DNA of 64,000 nt from Salarchaeum japonicum_A (GTDB taxonomy: Archaea; Halobacteriota; Halobacteria; Halobacteriales; Halobacteriaceae): assembly GCF_049705945.1 (NCBI RefSeq), contig NZ_JBNAMV010000004.1:62001-126000 (forward strand), read 5' to 3'. Below, one piece after another: positions 8,469-16,710 of this stretch. The notes under the pieces were generated by a model. It made no database searches, was not told the origin of the DNA, and worked only from the letters and a program-made list of their open reading frames with translations. Positions within the stretch are counted from its first letter, which is position 1. Every line of letters starts with the position of its first letter. A program made the position numbers and the translations under genes.

Positions 8469-8996
8469 TCAGAGTTCGCGGTGGTCGTCCGTCACGCCCC
8501 GCAACTGCGAGTAGTCCTCAGACCGCATCGACCCCGACGCGACCACGTACACACCGGTCGCGCCCACGTCCCGCGTCTCGTTCGTGAGCGTCGCCACCAG
8601 CCGATAGAGGCGCTCCGAGTCCGCGTACATGTAGAGCGTGCTGAGGTTGTCGAATACCACCCAGCCACCCGTCCGGACGTACTGGAGCGCGTTCGAGTAC
8701 TGGATGCTCAATCCCGTCAGGTCGCTCGGACTCACGCGCTCGGACACCCAGATCGGGCCGTCGTAGCTCACGGACGACCCGGTGACGGGGATGACGCCGA
8801 CCCGGGACGGGTCGACTCCGCGCTCCCGGAGCGCGCGCTCGGTGCGCGTCGGCGACGCGTTCGTCCGAACCAACAGGAGGTTATCGAACGCGCGCTCCGG
8901 GAGTACGTCCACCACCGACCCGTGCGGCGGCGCTTCCGCGAGCACCTGCGTTCCCGCGGCCACGCCGTCCAACGCCCCCGTCCCGTGCTCAGGCAT
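8469..8996 (-). CDS. KaiC/RecA-like protein without a Walker A motif (DUF7504-like)
   Basis: 175 residues, last gene of a three-gene operon. The overall plan resembles RecA/KaiC-fold ATPase domains: an initial strand and turn where a P-loop would be expected (GTQVLAEAPPHGSVVDVLP has no GxxxxGK[ST]), a central FDNLLLVRTNAS strand, and a Walker B-like strand (GGWVVFDNLSTLYMYAD) followed by LTNETRDVGATGVYVVASG. Nucleotide binding is therefore doubtful. Similar degenerate proteins are common in haloarchaea and are thought to be regulatory, but I know of no demonstrated role. Its start overlaps the preceding membrane gene by 8 bp. Confidence 0.65.
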   Translation of the reverse strand: MPEHGTGALDGVAAGTQVLAEAPPHGSVVDVLPERAFDNLLLVRTNASPTRTERALRERGVDPSRVGVIPVTGSSVSYDGPIWVSERVSPSDLTGLSIQYSNALQYVRTGGWVVFDNLSTLYMYADSERLYRLVATLTNETRDVGATGVYVVASGSMRSEDYSQLRGVTDDHREL

Positions 8997-9354
8997 CCTC
9001 GAACCCCCCGCCCTCGCCCTCCACGTTCTCGGCGACGCTGCGGTCGCGCGCCGTCTCCACGAAGTCCCGCGCGAAGTACGCCGCCGCCGCGACGATGCAC
9101 GCGCTCGCCGCGACGTAGAACGCGTACGAGACGAGCACCGCGAGTCGCGTCTCCACGAGACCGAAGTCGTACGCGAAGTTCGCGCCCGCCCCGACGCTCA
9201 GCAGGCCGAGCGTCGCCGCGAACAACAGCACGCCCTCCCGGTAGAGCACGGCGTCCGCCCGCCGCACGAGCACGTTCACCACGACGACCATACAGACGAG
9301 TAGAACGCAGACCTGGGCCGCGAACACCGCGACAGCGACCGTTTCGACGGTCAC
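8989..9354 (-). CDS. Membrane protein of a three-gene haloarchaeal operon (middle gene)
   Basis: 121 residues from a GTG at 9354 that overlaps the TGA of the upstream gene (GTGA); the longer upstream frame is the shadow of that gene. It has three hydrophobic helices (AVAVFAAQVCVLLVCMVVVV; LLFAATLGLLSVGAGANFAY; LAVLVSYAFYVAASACIVAA) and an acidic cytoplasmic tail ending EGEGGGFEDA. The layout resembles small haloarchaeal membrane proteins found beside KaiC-like partners, suggesting a membrane sensor or scaffold. No enzyme motif is visible. Confidence 0.7.
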   Translation of the reverse strand: MTVETVAVAVFAAQVCVLLVCMVVVVNVLVRRADAVLYREGVLLFAATLGLLSVGAGANFAYDFGLVETRLAVLVSYAFYVAASACIVAAAAYFARDFVETARDRSVAENVEGEGGGFEDA

Positions 9355-9689
9355 GACGCGACACCCCACGTCATCCGATTGAGCCGCACCGTCGCCACCG
9401 CCACGGCCGCGACGCTCACCGTCCAGAACGCGGACGACAGCGTGAGATACCACGCGGTCGGCAGCGGGAGTTGCGCCGCCATCGTCGTTCCCAGAAACCC
9501 GGCGATAGCGACCGTAATCGGCCGTAGGACGCCGCCCCACGTCGTCTCCGCGTAGCCCCGTGCGGCGATACCCATCACGACGAGCGCAACGGTCAACAGC
9601 GTGCTCTGTACCACGACGAGCGCGTCGAGCACGACGTCGAGCACAGTCACGCCGCCCACCCTCCTCGAACCCGCATCGTCCGACATCAT
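9351..9689 (-). CDS. Membrane protein, first gene of the three-gene operon
   Basis: 112 residues with three to four hydrophobic stretches (VVLDALVVVQSTLLTVALVV; VLRPITVAIAGFLGTTMAAQ; SAFWTVSVAAVAVATV). Two adjacent ATG codons (9689 and 9686) are possible starts. It leads the operon: the middle gene starts within its stop codon, and the KaiC-like gene follows. No recognisable motif; a partner in a membrane complex with the next gene is plausible by analogy of size and topology. Confidence 0.65.
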   Translation of the reverse strand: MMSDDAGSRRVGGVTVLDVVLDALVVVQSTLLTVALVVMGIAARGYAETTWGGVLRPITVAIAGFLGTTMAAQLPLPTAWYLTLSSAFWTVSVAAVAVATVRLNRMTWGVAS

Positions 9690-9758
9690 ACGTCCAGGCT
9701 ACCTAACGTCTTCGCCAGTACCGGGGGGCTTTTGCCGGCGGCCCGCGAACCCGGATTC

Positions 9759-10442
9759 GTGCTGTCCGTCGAACTGCACTCGCACTCCGCGCTCTCCTAC
9801 GACGGCCGGGACCCGGTCGAGATGCTCTTAGAGCAGGCGCGCGCGGTCGGCCTGGACGCGCTCGCGGTCACCGACCACGACGAGATAGACGCGAGCCTCG
9901 ACGCCGCCGCGAAGGCGAGCGACTACGGCCTCGTCGGGATTCCCGGGATGGAGGTCACGTCCGCCGCGGGGCACGTGCTCGCCATCGGCGTCCGCGAGGC
10001 CGTTCCGACGGGCCTACCGTTCGACGAGACCCTCGGCGAAATCCGCGCCCGCGGCGGTATCGCGGTCGTTCCGCATCCGTTCCAGGAATCGCGGAGCGGC
10101 GTCGCGGCGAACGTCTCGCGGCGCGACCTCGCGTCCGCGGACGCCATCGAAATCTACAACTCTCGCCTCCTCACGGGCCGCGCGAACCGGCAGGCCGAGA
10201 AATTCGCTGAGGAACACGACTTGCCGATGACCGCGGGAAGCGACGCCCACATCGCGGAGATGGTCGGGCAGGCGGTGACGCGCGTGGACACCGACGAGCG
10301 CTCCCTCGAGGCGATTCTGGACGCCGTCCGCGACGGCCGAACGTCCGTCGAGGGGACGCGGACGCCGTGGCGCGTGAGCTTCCGGCAGGCCGCCGGCGGC
10401 GCGAAACGCCGCGTGAAGAACCGGCTCCGCGAGTTCCTCTAA
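9759..10442 (+). CDS. PHP-domain metal-dependent phosphoesterase
   Basis: 227 residues from the GTG at 9759, giving MLSVELHSHSALSYDG; a TTG 27 bp upstream is less likely. PHP domains hydrolyse phosphoesters with a metal cluster. Metal-binding motifs are present in order: HSHS (His7, His9), TDHDEID near residue 40, GMEVTS, HPF near residue 105, and a C-terminal GSDAH. It groups with the TrpH/YciV-type PHP proteins, several of which act on nucleotides or RNA ends; the substrate here is unknown. Its TAA overlaps the ATG of the AsnB-like gene by one base. Confidence 0.88.
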   Translation: MLSVELHSHSALSYDGRDPVEMLLEQARAVGLDALAVTDHDEIDASLDAAAKASDYGLVGIPGMEVTSAAGHVLAIGVREAVPTGLPFDETLGEIRARGGIAVVPHPFQESRSGVAANVSRRDLASADAIEIYNSRLLTGRANRQAEKFAEEHDLPMTAGSDAHIAEMVGQAVTRVDTDERSLEAILDAVRDGRTSVEGTRTPWRVSFRQAAGGAKRRVKNRLREFL

Positions 10443-11488
10443 TGCTCCCTGAATCCGTCCGCGACGCTGTCGAGTCGGGCGACCCGCTCCCGGGAACAAC
10501 GGGGTTCGCGGGCGAACTCCCGGACGGCCGACTCGCCCGCGACGTGCTCGGCCGCGAACTCCTCTACACCGATTCGGGAACCTGGAGTCACGACCCCGAC
10601 GACCTCGCCGACCCGACCCTGTTTCCGGCGGGACACGTCGGCACGCCGGACGACCACGAGCGCGTCTGGCGGCTCCCCGACTCCACGATCGACGGCGGCG
10701 TCGACGCCCTCCGGGACGCACTGGAGGCGGCGTTCGACGCGCTCAGTGCGCGGGATGGAGACGGCGACGTGGCGGTCGCGTTCTCCGGCGGCGTGGACTC
10801 CGCGCTCGTCGTGGACGCCGTCGACGCGCCGCTGCACGTGGTCGGCTTCCCCGACAGCGCCGACATCGCGGCGGCCAAGGAGTCAGCCAGCCTCCTCGGC
10901 CGCGACGTGACCGCCCACGAACTCGCCATCGAGGACGTGGAGGCCGCCGTCCCCGACGTGGCGCGCGCTATCGGCCGCACGAACGCGATGGACGTCTCGA
11001 TAGCGCTCCCGCTCTTCCTCGTCGCCGAACGCGCGGACGCCGACTGCCTCCTCCTCGGTCAGGGCGCGGACGAACTGTTCGGCGGGTACGCGAAGGTCGA
11101 GAAGGCCGAGACCGACCCGCGCACGGACGCCGACACCGTCCGCGGCGCGCGCGACGAAGTCCTCGCGACGCTCCCCGACCAACTGGAACGCGACGTTCGC
11201 GCCGTGCGCGCGACCGACACCGAACCGGTGACGCCGCTGTTACACGACGCGGTCGTCCGCGAAGCGCTCCGCCTCCCCGACGACCTGCTCGTCGCCGACG
11301 GCACGCGGAAGCGCGCGCTCCGCGCGGTCGCGGCCGAACGCCTCCCCGACCCAATCGCGTACCGGGAGAAGAAGGCGGTGCAGTACGGGAGTCTCGTCGC
11401 GCGCGAACTCGACCGCCTCGCCCGCCAGGCCGGATTCAAGCGCCGGATGGACGACCACGTCACCAAGTACGTCGAATCGGTCGTATAG
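10442..11488 (+). CDS. Asparagine synthase-like ATP-pyrophosphatase, reduced N-terminal domain
   Basis: 348 residues. The C-terminal two thirds is an AsnB-type synthetase domain with the PP-loop AFSGGVDS (115-120), followed by FPDSADIAAAKESASLLG and LLLGQGADELFGGY. The first 80 residues keep the end of a glutamine amidotransferase fold (ARDVLGRELLYTD...FPAGH) but lack the initiating catalytic Cys and most of that domain, so the enzyme probably uses free ammonia or another amine, or has a different activation substrate. Translationally coupled to the PHP gene. True asparagine synthetases are about 550-600 residues. Confidence 0.8.
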   Translation: MLPESVRDAVESGDPLPGTTGFAGELPDGRLARDVLGRELLYTDSGTWSHDPDDLADPTLFPAGHVGTPDDHERVWRLPDSTIDGGVDALRDALEAAFDALSARDGDGDVAVAFSGGVDSALVVDAVDAPLHVVGFPDSADIAAAKESASLLGRDVTAHELAIEDVEAAVPDVARAIGRTNAMDVSIALPLFLVAERADADCLLLGQGADELFGGYAKVEKAETDPRTDADTVRGARDEVLATLPDQLERDVRAVRATDTEPVTPLLHDAVVREALRLPDDLLVADGTRKRALRAVAAERLPDPIAYREKKAVQYGSLVARELDRLARQAGFKRRMDDHVTKYVESVV

Positions 11489-11528
11489 GCCGCGAAAACC
11501 GTCTTTTCCCTGGGTGTGTTACAGTGCC

Positions 11529-11542
11529 CCAAATATATTTGG
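11529..11542. promoter_or_regulatory. Perfect 14-bp palindrome, TATA-containing promoter or operator
   Basis: CCAAATATATTTGG is fully palindromic and lies 39 bp before the ATG of the SDR gene, where a TATA box is expected. Symmetry over 14 bp suggests an operator overlapping the TATA box. Confidence 0.55.
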
Positions 11543-11580
11543 CAGAACGGCTATGAGACGCCGGACGAAATTTCGACGTG

Positions 11581-12357
11581 ATGCCTGGACCACTACTCGA
11601 CGGGAAGACGGCGGTCATCACGGGCGCATCGAGCGGGAACGGCCGCAGCATGGCGCGGACGTTCGCCGAGGAGGGCGCTGACATCGTCGTCGCGGACATC
11701 CGTGACGAACCCCGCGAGGGTGGGACGCCGACGCACGACCTCGTCCCCGAGGAGACGGACGCCGACGCGACGTTCGTCGAATGCGACGTGACGAACCGGA
11801 GCGACCTCGTGGACGCCGTCGACGCCGCCGAGGAGTTCGGCGGCATCGACGTGATGGTGAACAACGCCGGTATCTTCCGGAGTGAGGACTTCACGGACAT
11901 CTCCGAGGACGAGTTCGACCAGCTCATGGACATCAACGTCAAGGGGACGTTCTTCGGCGCGCAGATAGCCGGCGAACGCATGGCGGCGAACGGGGGCGGG
12001 AGCATCATCAACCTCTCCAGCGTCGCGGGCCTCAACGGGTCGCCCGACCACGTCACGTACTGCACGTCGAAGGGCGCGGTCCGCCTCCTCACGTACTCGG
12101 TCGCCGCCGCGCTCGGTCCGGAGGGCGTGCGAACGAACGCCATTCACCCCGGACTCATCGAGACGGCGATGACGACGGAGGACGTGCCTATCATCGGCAC
12201 GGACGCCGGCGAGCAGTTCATGCAGGGGATTCCGTCCCGGCGTTGGGGGCAGCCGGACGACGTGGCGGACGCCGCATTGTTCCTCGCGAGCGACCTCGCG
12301 AGCTACGTCAACGGCGAGTCGCTCGTCGTGGACGGCGGGATGTCGAGCAGCCAGTAA
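11581..12357 (+). CDS. Short-chain dehydrogenase/reductase (FabG-like)
   Basis: 258 residues from the ATG at 11581; a GTG at 11578 precedes it. The Rossmann cofactor motif TGASSGNGRSMA lies near residue 15, NNAG near 93, the catalytic YCTSKGA with Ser about 13 residues earlier, and the C-terminal NGESLVVDGGMSSSQ is typical of classical SDRs. The acidic residue after the second strand (VADIRDE) favours NAD(H). Substrate unknown; annotated relatives include 3-oxoacyl-ACP reductases and glucose dehydrogenases. Monocistronic, with a distinctive palindromic promoter upstream. Confidence 0.9.
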   Translation: MPGPLLDGKTAVITGASSGNGRSMARTFAEEGADIVVADIRDEPREGGTPTHDLVPEETDADATFVECDVTNRSDLVDAVDAAEEFGGIDVMVNNAGIFRSEDFTDISEDEFDQLMDINVKGTFFGAQIAGERMAANGGGSIINLSSVAGLNGSPDHVTYCTSKGAVRLLTYSVAAALGPEGVRTNAIHPGLIETAMTTEDVPIIGTDAGEQFMQGIPSRRWGQPDDVADAALFLASDLASYVNGESLVVDGGMSSSQ

Positions 12358-12822
12358 TCACTCCGCCGCGGCGATCGCTTCGAGCGCGATTTCGCGCGTG
12401 TCCGCGTCGATACCGCTCTCCCGGAGGTCGCGCGCGGTGTACCAGTCCCACGCTTCCGGGCCTTCCTCGCCGTCGGCGGGGTCGATGTCTCTGCTCTCGA
12501 CGGTGGCGAAGTAGACGTGGTCTACGTGTTGGTGGCCGACCGTGCCGTCCGGGTGGACGTTGATGTCGTACAGCATCTGGTAGCGCGGACTCGGGAGCGC
12601 CTCGCCCGCGGGCGCTGGCACGTCCGGCGCGTCCCCGAGAAGCGTCGGGTCGAGACCAGTCTCCTCGCGGACTTCGCGCAGGCCGGCCTCGTGGGGGAGT
12701 TCGTCCCGGTCGACGTGGCCGCCGGGCGGGATGCGGATGCCGAGGCGGGCGTGTTCGTGGAGCGCGGTCGCTCCGTCGTGTACGACGTAGACGGTCGCGG
12801 TGAAGTGTCGCGTCGTCTCCAT
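12358..12822 (-). CDS. Nudix hydrolase
   Basis: 154 residues. The Nudix box is complete: G-H-V-D-R-D-E-L followed by REVREETGL, which supplies the Mg2+-binding glutamates for cleaving nucleoside diphosphate-X substrates. The N-terminus (ETTRHFTATVYVVHDGATAL) fits the family. Substrate not predictable. Convergent with the SDR gene with no spacer, and 22 bp downstream of the TFB gene on the same strand. Confidence 0.92.
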   Translation of the reverse strand: METTRHFTATVYVVHDGATALHEHARLGIRIPPGGHVDRDELPHEAGLREVREETGLDPTLLGDAPDVPAPAGEALPSPRYQMLYDINVHPDGTVGHQHVDHVYFATVESRDIDPADGEEGPEAWDWYTARDLRESGIDADTREIALEAIAAAE

Positions 12823-12844
12823 ACCGCGAGAAAGAACGGCAGTC

Positions 12845-13816
12845 CTATGCTTCCATCGGGACGTCGCTCGCCGCTTCGAGGAGTTCGTGGTAGCGGTTGC
12901 GGATGGTGACCTCCGAGATGTTCGCGACCTCGCTCACCTGGTTCTGGGTGACGCGCTCGTTCACGAGGAGGCTCGCCGCGTACACCGCCGCGGCCGCCAA
13001 TCCGACCGGGGACTTCCCGCTCGTGATGCCCTCGTCCTGCGCGTTCGAGAGGAGGTCGCGCGCCTGTCGCTCCACTTCGTCCGACAGGTCGAGGTCGCTC
13101 GCGAACCGGGGGACGTAGCTCGCGGGGTCGGCGGGCGCGACCTCCAGGCCGAGTTCGCGCACGACGTACCGGTACGTTCGCGCGATTTCGTCCTTGTCCA
13201 CGCGGCTGACGTTCGACACCTCGTCCAGGCTCCGCGGCGTGTTCGCCTGCCGCGCCGCCGCGTACAGCGCCGAGGTGGCGACGCCCTCGATGCTCCGCCC
13301 CGGAAGCAAGTCCTCGTCGAGGGCGCGGCGATAGATGACGGATGCGGTCTCCCGAACCGGCTTCGGGAGGCCGAGGGCGCTGCTCATACGTTCGATTTCG
13401 CCGAGCGCCTGCTTCAGATTGCGCTCCTTCGAATCGCGCGTGCGGAAGCGCTCGTTCCACTTCCGCAACCGCTGCATCTTCTGGCGCTGATTCGAGGAGA
13501 GGCTGTTGCCGTACGCGTCCTTGTCCTGCCAGCCGATGTTCGTTGACAGCCCCTTGTCGTGCATCATGTTCGTCGTCGGCGCACCCACCCGAGATTTCTC
13601 GTCCTTCTCGGCGGAGTCGAACGCCCGCCACTCCGGCCCACGGTCTATCTCGTCCTCCTCAACGACGAGACCGCATTCCGTGCAGACGGTTTCGCCGCGC
13701 TCTTCGTCCACGGCGAGGTTGCCGCCACACTCGGGACACTGGAGGTCCTCCGAGGACTCCGTTTCCCGCTCGCTGCTTCGCTCGTCGCTCCGGCGTCTGA
13801 TACGTGAATCACTCAT
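12845..13816 (-). CDS. tfb: Transcription initiation factor IIB (TFB)
   Basis: 323 residues. It recruits RNA polymerase to the TBP-promoter complex. The N-terminal zinc ribbon has C27-x2-C30 and C45-x2-C48 (CPECGG, CTECGL), followed by the B-reader/linker region (RGPEWRAFDSAEKDEKSR; GAPTTNMMHDKGLSTNIGW). Two cyclin-like repeats start near residues 125 and 220, with a helix-turn-helix at the C-terminus (VTQNQVSEVANISEVTIRNR) for BRE contact. The starting 25 residues are charged and variable. Haloarchaea carry several TFBs; which paralog this is cannot be told from sequence alone. Confidence 0.96.
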   Translation of the reverse strand: MSDSRIRRRSDERSSERETESSEDLQCPECGGNLAVDEERGETVCTECGLVVEEDEIDRGPEWRAFDSAEKDEKSRVGAPTTNMMHDKGLSTNIGWQDKDAYGNSLSSNQRQKMQRLRKWNERFRTRDSKERNLKQALGEIERMSSALGLPKPVRETASVIYRRALDEDLLPGRSIEGVATSALYAAARQANTPRSLDEVSNVSRVDKDEIARTYRYVVRELGLEVAPADPASYVPRFASDLDLSDEVERQARDLLSNAQDEGITSGKSPVGLAAAAVYAASLLVNERVTQNQVSEVANISEVTIRNRYHELLEAASDVPMEA

Positions 13817-13946
13817 AGTGAACCCGACGGCGGCCCGCTCGCGCCGTCCATGCGTAAGTCGAGTAGCTAGTGATGACGCCCGGGCGCTGAATAAGGCTTA
13901 TGACCGTATCGAAACCCTTACCGACGACACAACCGAGTCTCGGGAT

Positions 13947-14225
13947 ATGAGCGAACCCGCCGTCGACGCGGAGGAAGTCCGGCACGTCGCGGACCTCGCG
14001 CGCGTCAGCCTCTCGGACGACGAGGTGGACGCGTTCGCCGAACAGTTCTCCGAGGTCCTCGACTACTTCGAAGCCCTCGAAGACGTGCCCGAGGTCGAGT
14101 CCGAACCCGACCTCGTGAACGTGATGCGCGCGGACGAAGTCGAGGAGTCGCTCTCCCAGGAGGCGGCGCTCGCGAACGCCGACGAGAGCGAGGACGGCTT
14201 CTTCAAGGGGCCGCGGGTGTCGTAG
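13947..14225 (+). CDS. gatC: Aspartyl/glutamyl-tRNA amidotransferase subunit GatC
   Basis: 92 residues from the ATG at 13947. GatC is the small scaffold of GatCAB, which amidates Glu-tRNA(Gln) and Asp-tRNA(Asn). Typical features are the N-terminal helix EEVRHVADLARVSLSDDEVDAF, the EQFSEVLDYFEAL segment and the C-terminal GFFKGPRVS. It abuts gatA with no gap. gatB is not in this window. Confidence 0.95.
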   Translation: MSEPAVDAEEVRHVADLARVSLSDDEVDAFAEQFSEVLDYFEALEDVPEVESEPDLVNVMRADEVEESLSQEAALANADESEDGFFKGPRVS

Positions 14226-15545
14226 ATGTCGCACAACGCGTTCATCACCGAGACCGACATCGCGGGCGACGACTCGGGCGTGCTCGACGGCCGCACGGTC
14301 GCCGTGAAGGACAACATCTCCACGGAGGGCGTCCGCACCACCTGCGGGTCGGCGATGCTCTCCGACTACGTCCCGCCGTACGACGCGACCGTCGTCTCCC
14401 GCCTCAAGGACGCGGGCGCGACCGTCGTCGGGAAGGCGAACATGGACGAGTTCGGAATGGGAACCACCACCGAAACGTCCGCGTTCGGCCCCGTCACGAA
14501 CCCCGTGGACGACGACCGCGTCCCCGGCGGCTCCTCGGGCGGAAGCGCGGCCGCGGTCGCCGCGGGCGACGCCGACCTCGCGCTCGGCAGCGACACCGGC
14601 GGTTCTATCCGCTGTCCCGCCGCGTACTGCGGCGTCGTCGGAATCAAGCCGACGTACGGCCTCGTTTCGCGGTACGGGCTCGTGGCGTACGCGAACAGCC
14701 TCGAACAGATCGGTCCTATCGCGAACACCGTCGAGGACGCCGCCGAACTCCTCTCGGTCATCGCCGGCCCGGACGAGAACGACGGCACCACCCGTGAGGA
14801 GGGCGTGGACGCAGACTACGCGGCCGCGGCGACTGGCGACGTGGAGGGCCTAACTATCGGCGTGCCGACCCAGCTCGTGGGCGGCCGCGAGCGCGCGGGC
14901 GACGACCCCGCCGAGGGCGGCGAGACCCGCGCGGGCGCTGACGAGGCCGTCGTCGAAGTGTTCGAGGACGCGCTCGACGCGTACCGGGACGCCGGCGCGG
15001 AAGTCGTCGAGGTCAGCCTTCCCTCCGTCGAGTACGCGGTGGCCGCGTACTACGTCATCGCGATGAGCGAGGCGTCGTCGAACCTCGCGCGCTTCGACGG
15101 CGTGCGCTACGGTACGTCCGGTGGGTACGACGGGAACTGGAACGAATCGTTCGCCGCGGCCCGCGAGGAGGGCTTCGGCGACGAAGTGAAGCGTCGCGTC
15201 CTCCTCGGGACGTACGCGCTCTCCGCGGGCTACCACGACAAGTACTACAAGCAGGCCCAGGAGGCCCGCGCGTGGGTGAAACAGGACTTCGACGAGGCGT
15301 TCGAGACCGTGGACGTGCTCGCGTCCCCGACGATGCCGATGCTCCCGCCGGAACTCGGCGAGAGCCTGGACGACCCGCTCCAGATGTACCTCGCGGACGC
15401 GAACACGGTCCCGGTGAACCTCGCGAACCTCCCCGCCATCTCCGTGCCCGCGGGCGAATCCGACGGCCTCCCGGTCGGCCTCCAGTTGGTCGGGCCGGCG
15501 TTCGGCGAAGAAACCATCATCCGCGCGGGCAGCCTGCTCGCCTAA
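14226..15545 (+). CDS. gatA: Aspartyl/glutamyl-tRNA amidotransferase subunit GatA
   Basis: 439 residues. Catalytic subunit that releases ammonia from glutamine for GatCAB. The amidase signature triad is visible: Lys28 (VAVKDN), cis-Ser103 in GGSSGGSAAA and nucleophile Ser127 in GSDTGGSIRCPA. It starts directly after the gatC stop. An insertion rich in Gly and Glu near residues 220-240 (RERAGDDPAEGGETRAG) is a halophile-style loop. Its stop overlaps that of the convergent MscS gene. Confidence 0.96.
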   Translation: MSHNAFITETDIAGDDSGVLDGRTVAVKDNISTEGVRTTCGSAMLSDYVPPYDATVVSRLKDAGATVVGKANMDEFGMGTTTETSAFGPVTNPVDDDRVPGGSSGGSAAAVAAGDADLALGSDTGGSIRCPAAYCGVVGIKPTYGLVSRYGLVAYANSLEQIGPIANTVEDAAELLSVIAGPDENDGTTREEGVDADYAAAATGDVEGLTIGVPTQLVGGRERAGDDPAEGGETRAGADEAVVEVFEDALDAYRDAGAEVVEVSLPSVEYAVAAYYVIAMSEASSNLARFDGVRYGTSGGYDGNWNESFAAAREEGFGDEVKRRVLLGTYALSAGYHDKYYKQAQEARAWVKQDFDEAFETVDVLASPTMPMLPPELGESLDDPLQMYLADANTVPVNLANLPAISVPAGESDGLPVGLQLVGPAFGEETIIRAGSLLA

Positions 15546-16633
15546 GCGGCGTCGCCTCTTCTCGACTCCTCTGTCGCAGCGATCGTTCCCGCCCGGGTCG
15601 CGTCGTCGAGCACGCGAACCTCGCGCTGCGGGAACGGAATCTCGATGCCGGCGGCGTCGAAGCGCGCGTAGATGTCGCGGTTGAGTTCGTGGGTGGCGCG
15701 GCCGTCGTGGAGCGGGCTCGGCACCCAGACGAGCAGTTCGTAGTCGAGTGCGGAGTCCCCGAACCCGCGGAAGCGCGCCCGCGGACTGGGGTTCCGCGCG
15801 ACCGACTCGACGGCGCTCGCGGCAGCAATTAGGCAGTCCTCGACGGCGTCGACGTCGCTCCCGTACGCGACACCGACCGGGACCTTGACGCGCGTCTTAC
15901 CGACGGGCGCCGAGTGGTTCGTGAGCTGCGCGGAGTTCAGGACGGCGTTCGGGACGGTGACGATGACGTTGTCCCGGGTGAGGATGCGGGTGGAGCGAAT
16001 CGAGATGTCCTGCACCGTCCCCGCGACGCCGGTGTCGAGTTCGACGTAGTCGCCGACCGCGTAGGTCCCGTCGACGTAGAGCGAGATGGACCCGAAGAAG
16101 TTCGCGACCGTGTCCTTCGCCGCGAACCCGATGGCGATTCCCGCGATGCCCGCGGATGCGAGGAGCGGCGTCACCTCTATCTCCCAGACGGTGAGCACGA
16201 CGAACGCGGTGGCGGCGAGCACGACGAACGTCCAGAGGTTCTGGAATATAGGCGCGAAGTCGGCGCTCTCGTCGGTTCGCGCGTCGTACGCGCGGAGGCC
16301 GTGCGTGCCGAGGCGGGCGAGCGTGCGCGCCCAGACGAGCGCTGCAGCGGTGAGCGCGCTCGCGCGCAGGACGAGAGCGGTCGAGTCGGCGACGGGAACA
16401 ACGCTGGGCGCGAGGAACGCGCCCGCGACGGCGACCGTCACGGGTATCGGAACCCGGAGTTCGCGGAGGAGCACGTCGTCCGCGGTCGTGCCGGTGCGGC
16501 GGGTCAGCCGTCGGACGGCGCGCAGACCGACCTCGTTCACGAACACGGCTGCGGCGAAGGACGCGGTCACGAGGACAGTGACGCCAAGCCACGGCGGCAG
16601 GCCGGCGAGCCAATCGAGAAATCCGGGGAGCAT
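15542..16633 (-). CDS. MscS-family mechanosensitive channel
   Basis: 363 residues. Predicted membrane helices lie at about 15-35, 60-80, 85-105 and 135-165, followed by the pore-lining helix and beta domain typical of MscS (LLASAGIAGIAIGFAAKDTVANFFG, then YAVGDYVELDTGVAGTVQDI and NVIVTVPNAVLNSAQLTN). The C-terminal domain ends in FPQREVRVLDD. Such channels release osmolytes when membrane tension rises. Convergent with gatA; a short gap separates it from the divergent permease gene. Confidence 0.93.
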   Translation of the reverse strand: MLPGFLDWLAGLPPWLGVTVLVTASFAAAVFVNEVGLRAVRRLTRRTGTTADDVLLRELRVPIPVTVAVAGAFLAPSVVPVADSTALVLRASALTAAALVWARTLARLGTHGLRAYDARTDESADFAPIFQNLWTFVVLAATAFVVLTVWEIEVTPLLASAGIAGIAIGFAAKDTVANFFGSISLYVDGTYAVGDYVELDTGVAGTVQDISIRSTRILTRDNVIVTVPNAVLNSAQLTNHSAPVGKTRVKVPVGVAYGSDVDAVEDCLIAAASAVESVARNPSPRARFRGFGDSALDYELLVWVPSPLHDGRATHELNRDIYARFDAAGIEIPFPQREVRVLDDATRAGTIAATEESRRGDAA

Positions 16634-16710
16634 GCGTCCGGTAGGCGGCCGGCGAGCATAGCGTCTCCGGCGGCCACAGCGTTTTCCCGGGTTCGTTCGA
16701 TGGTTCCGGT

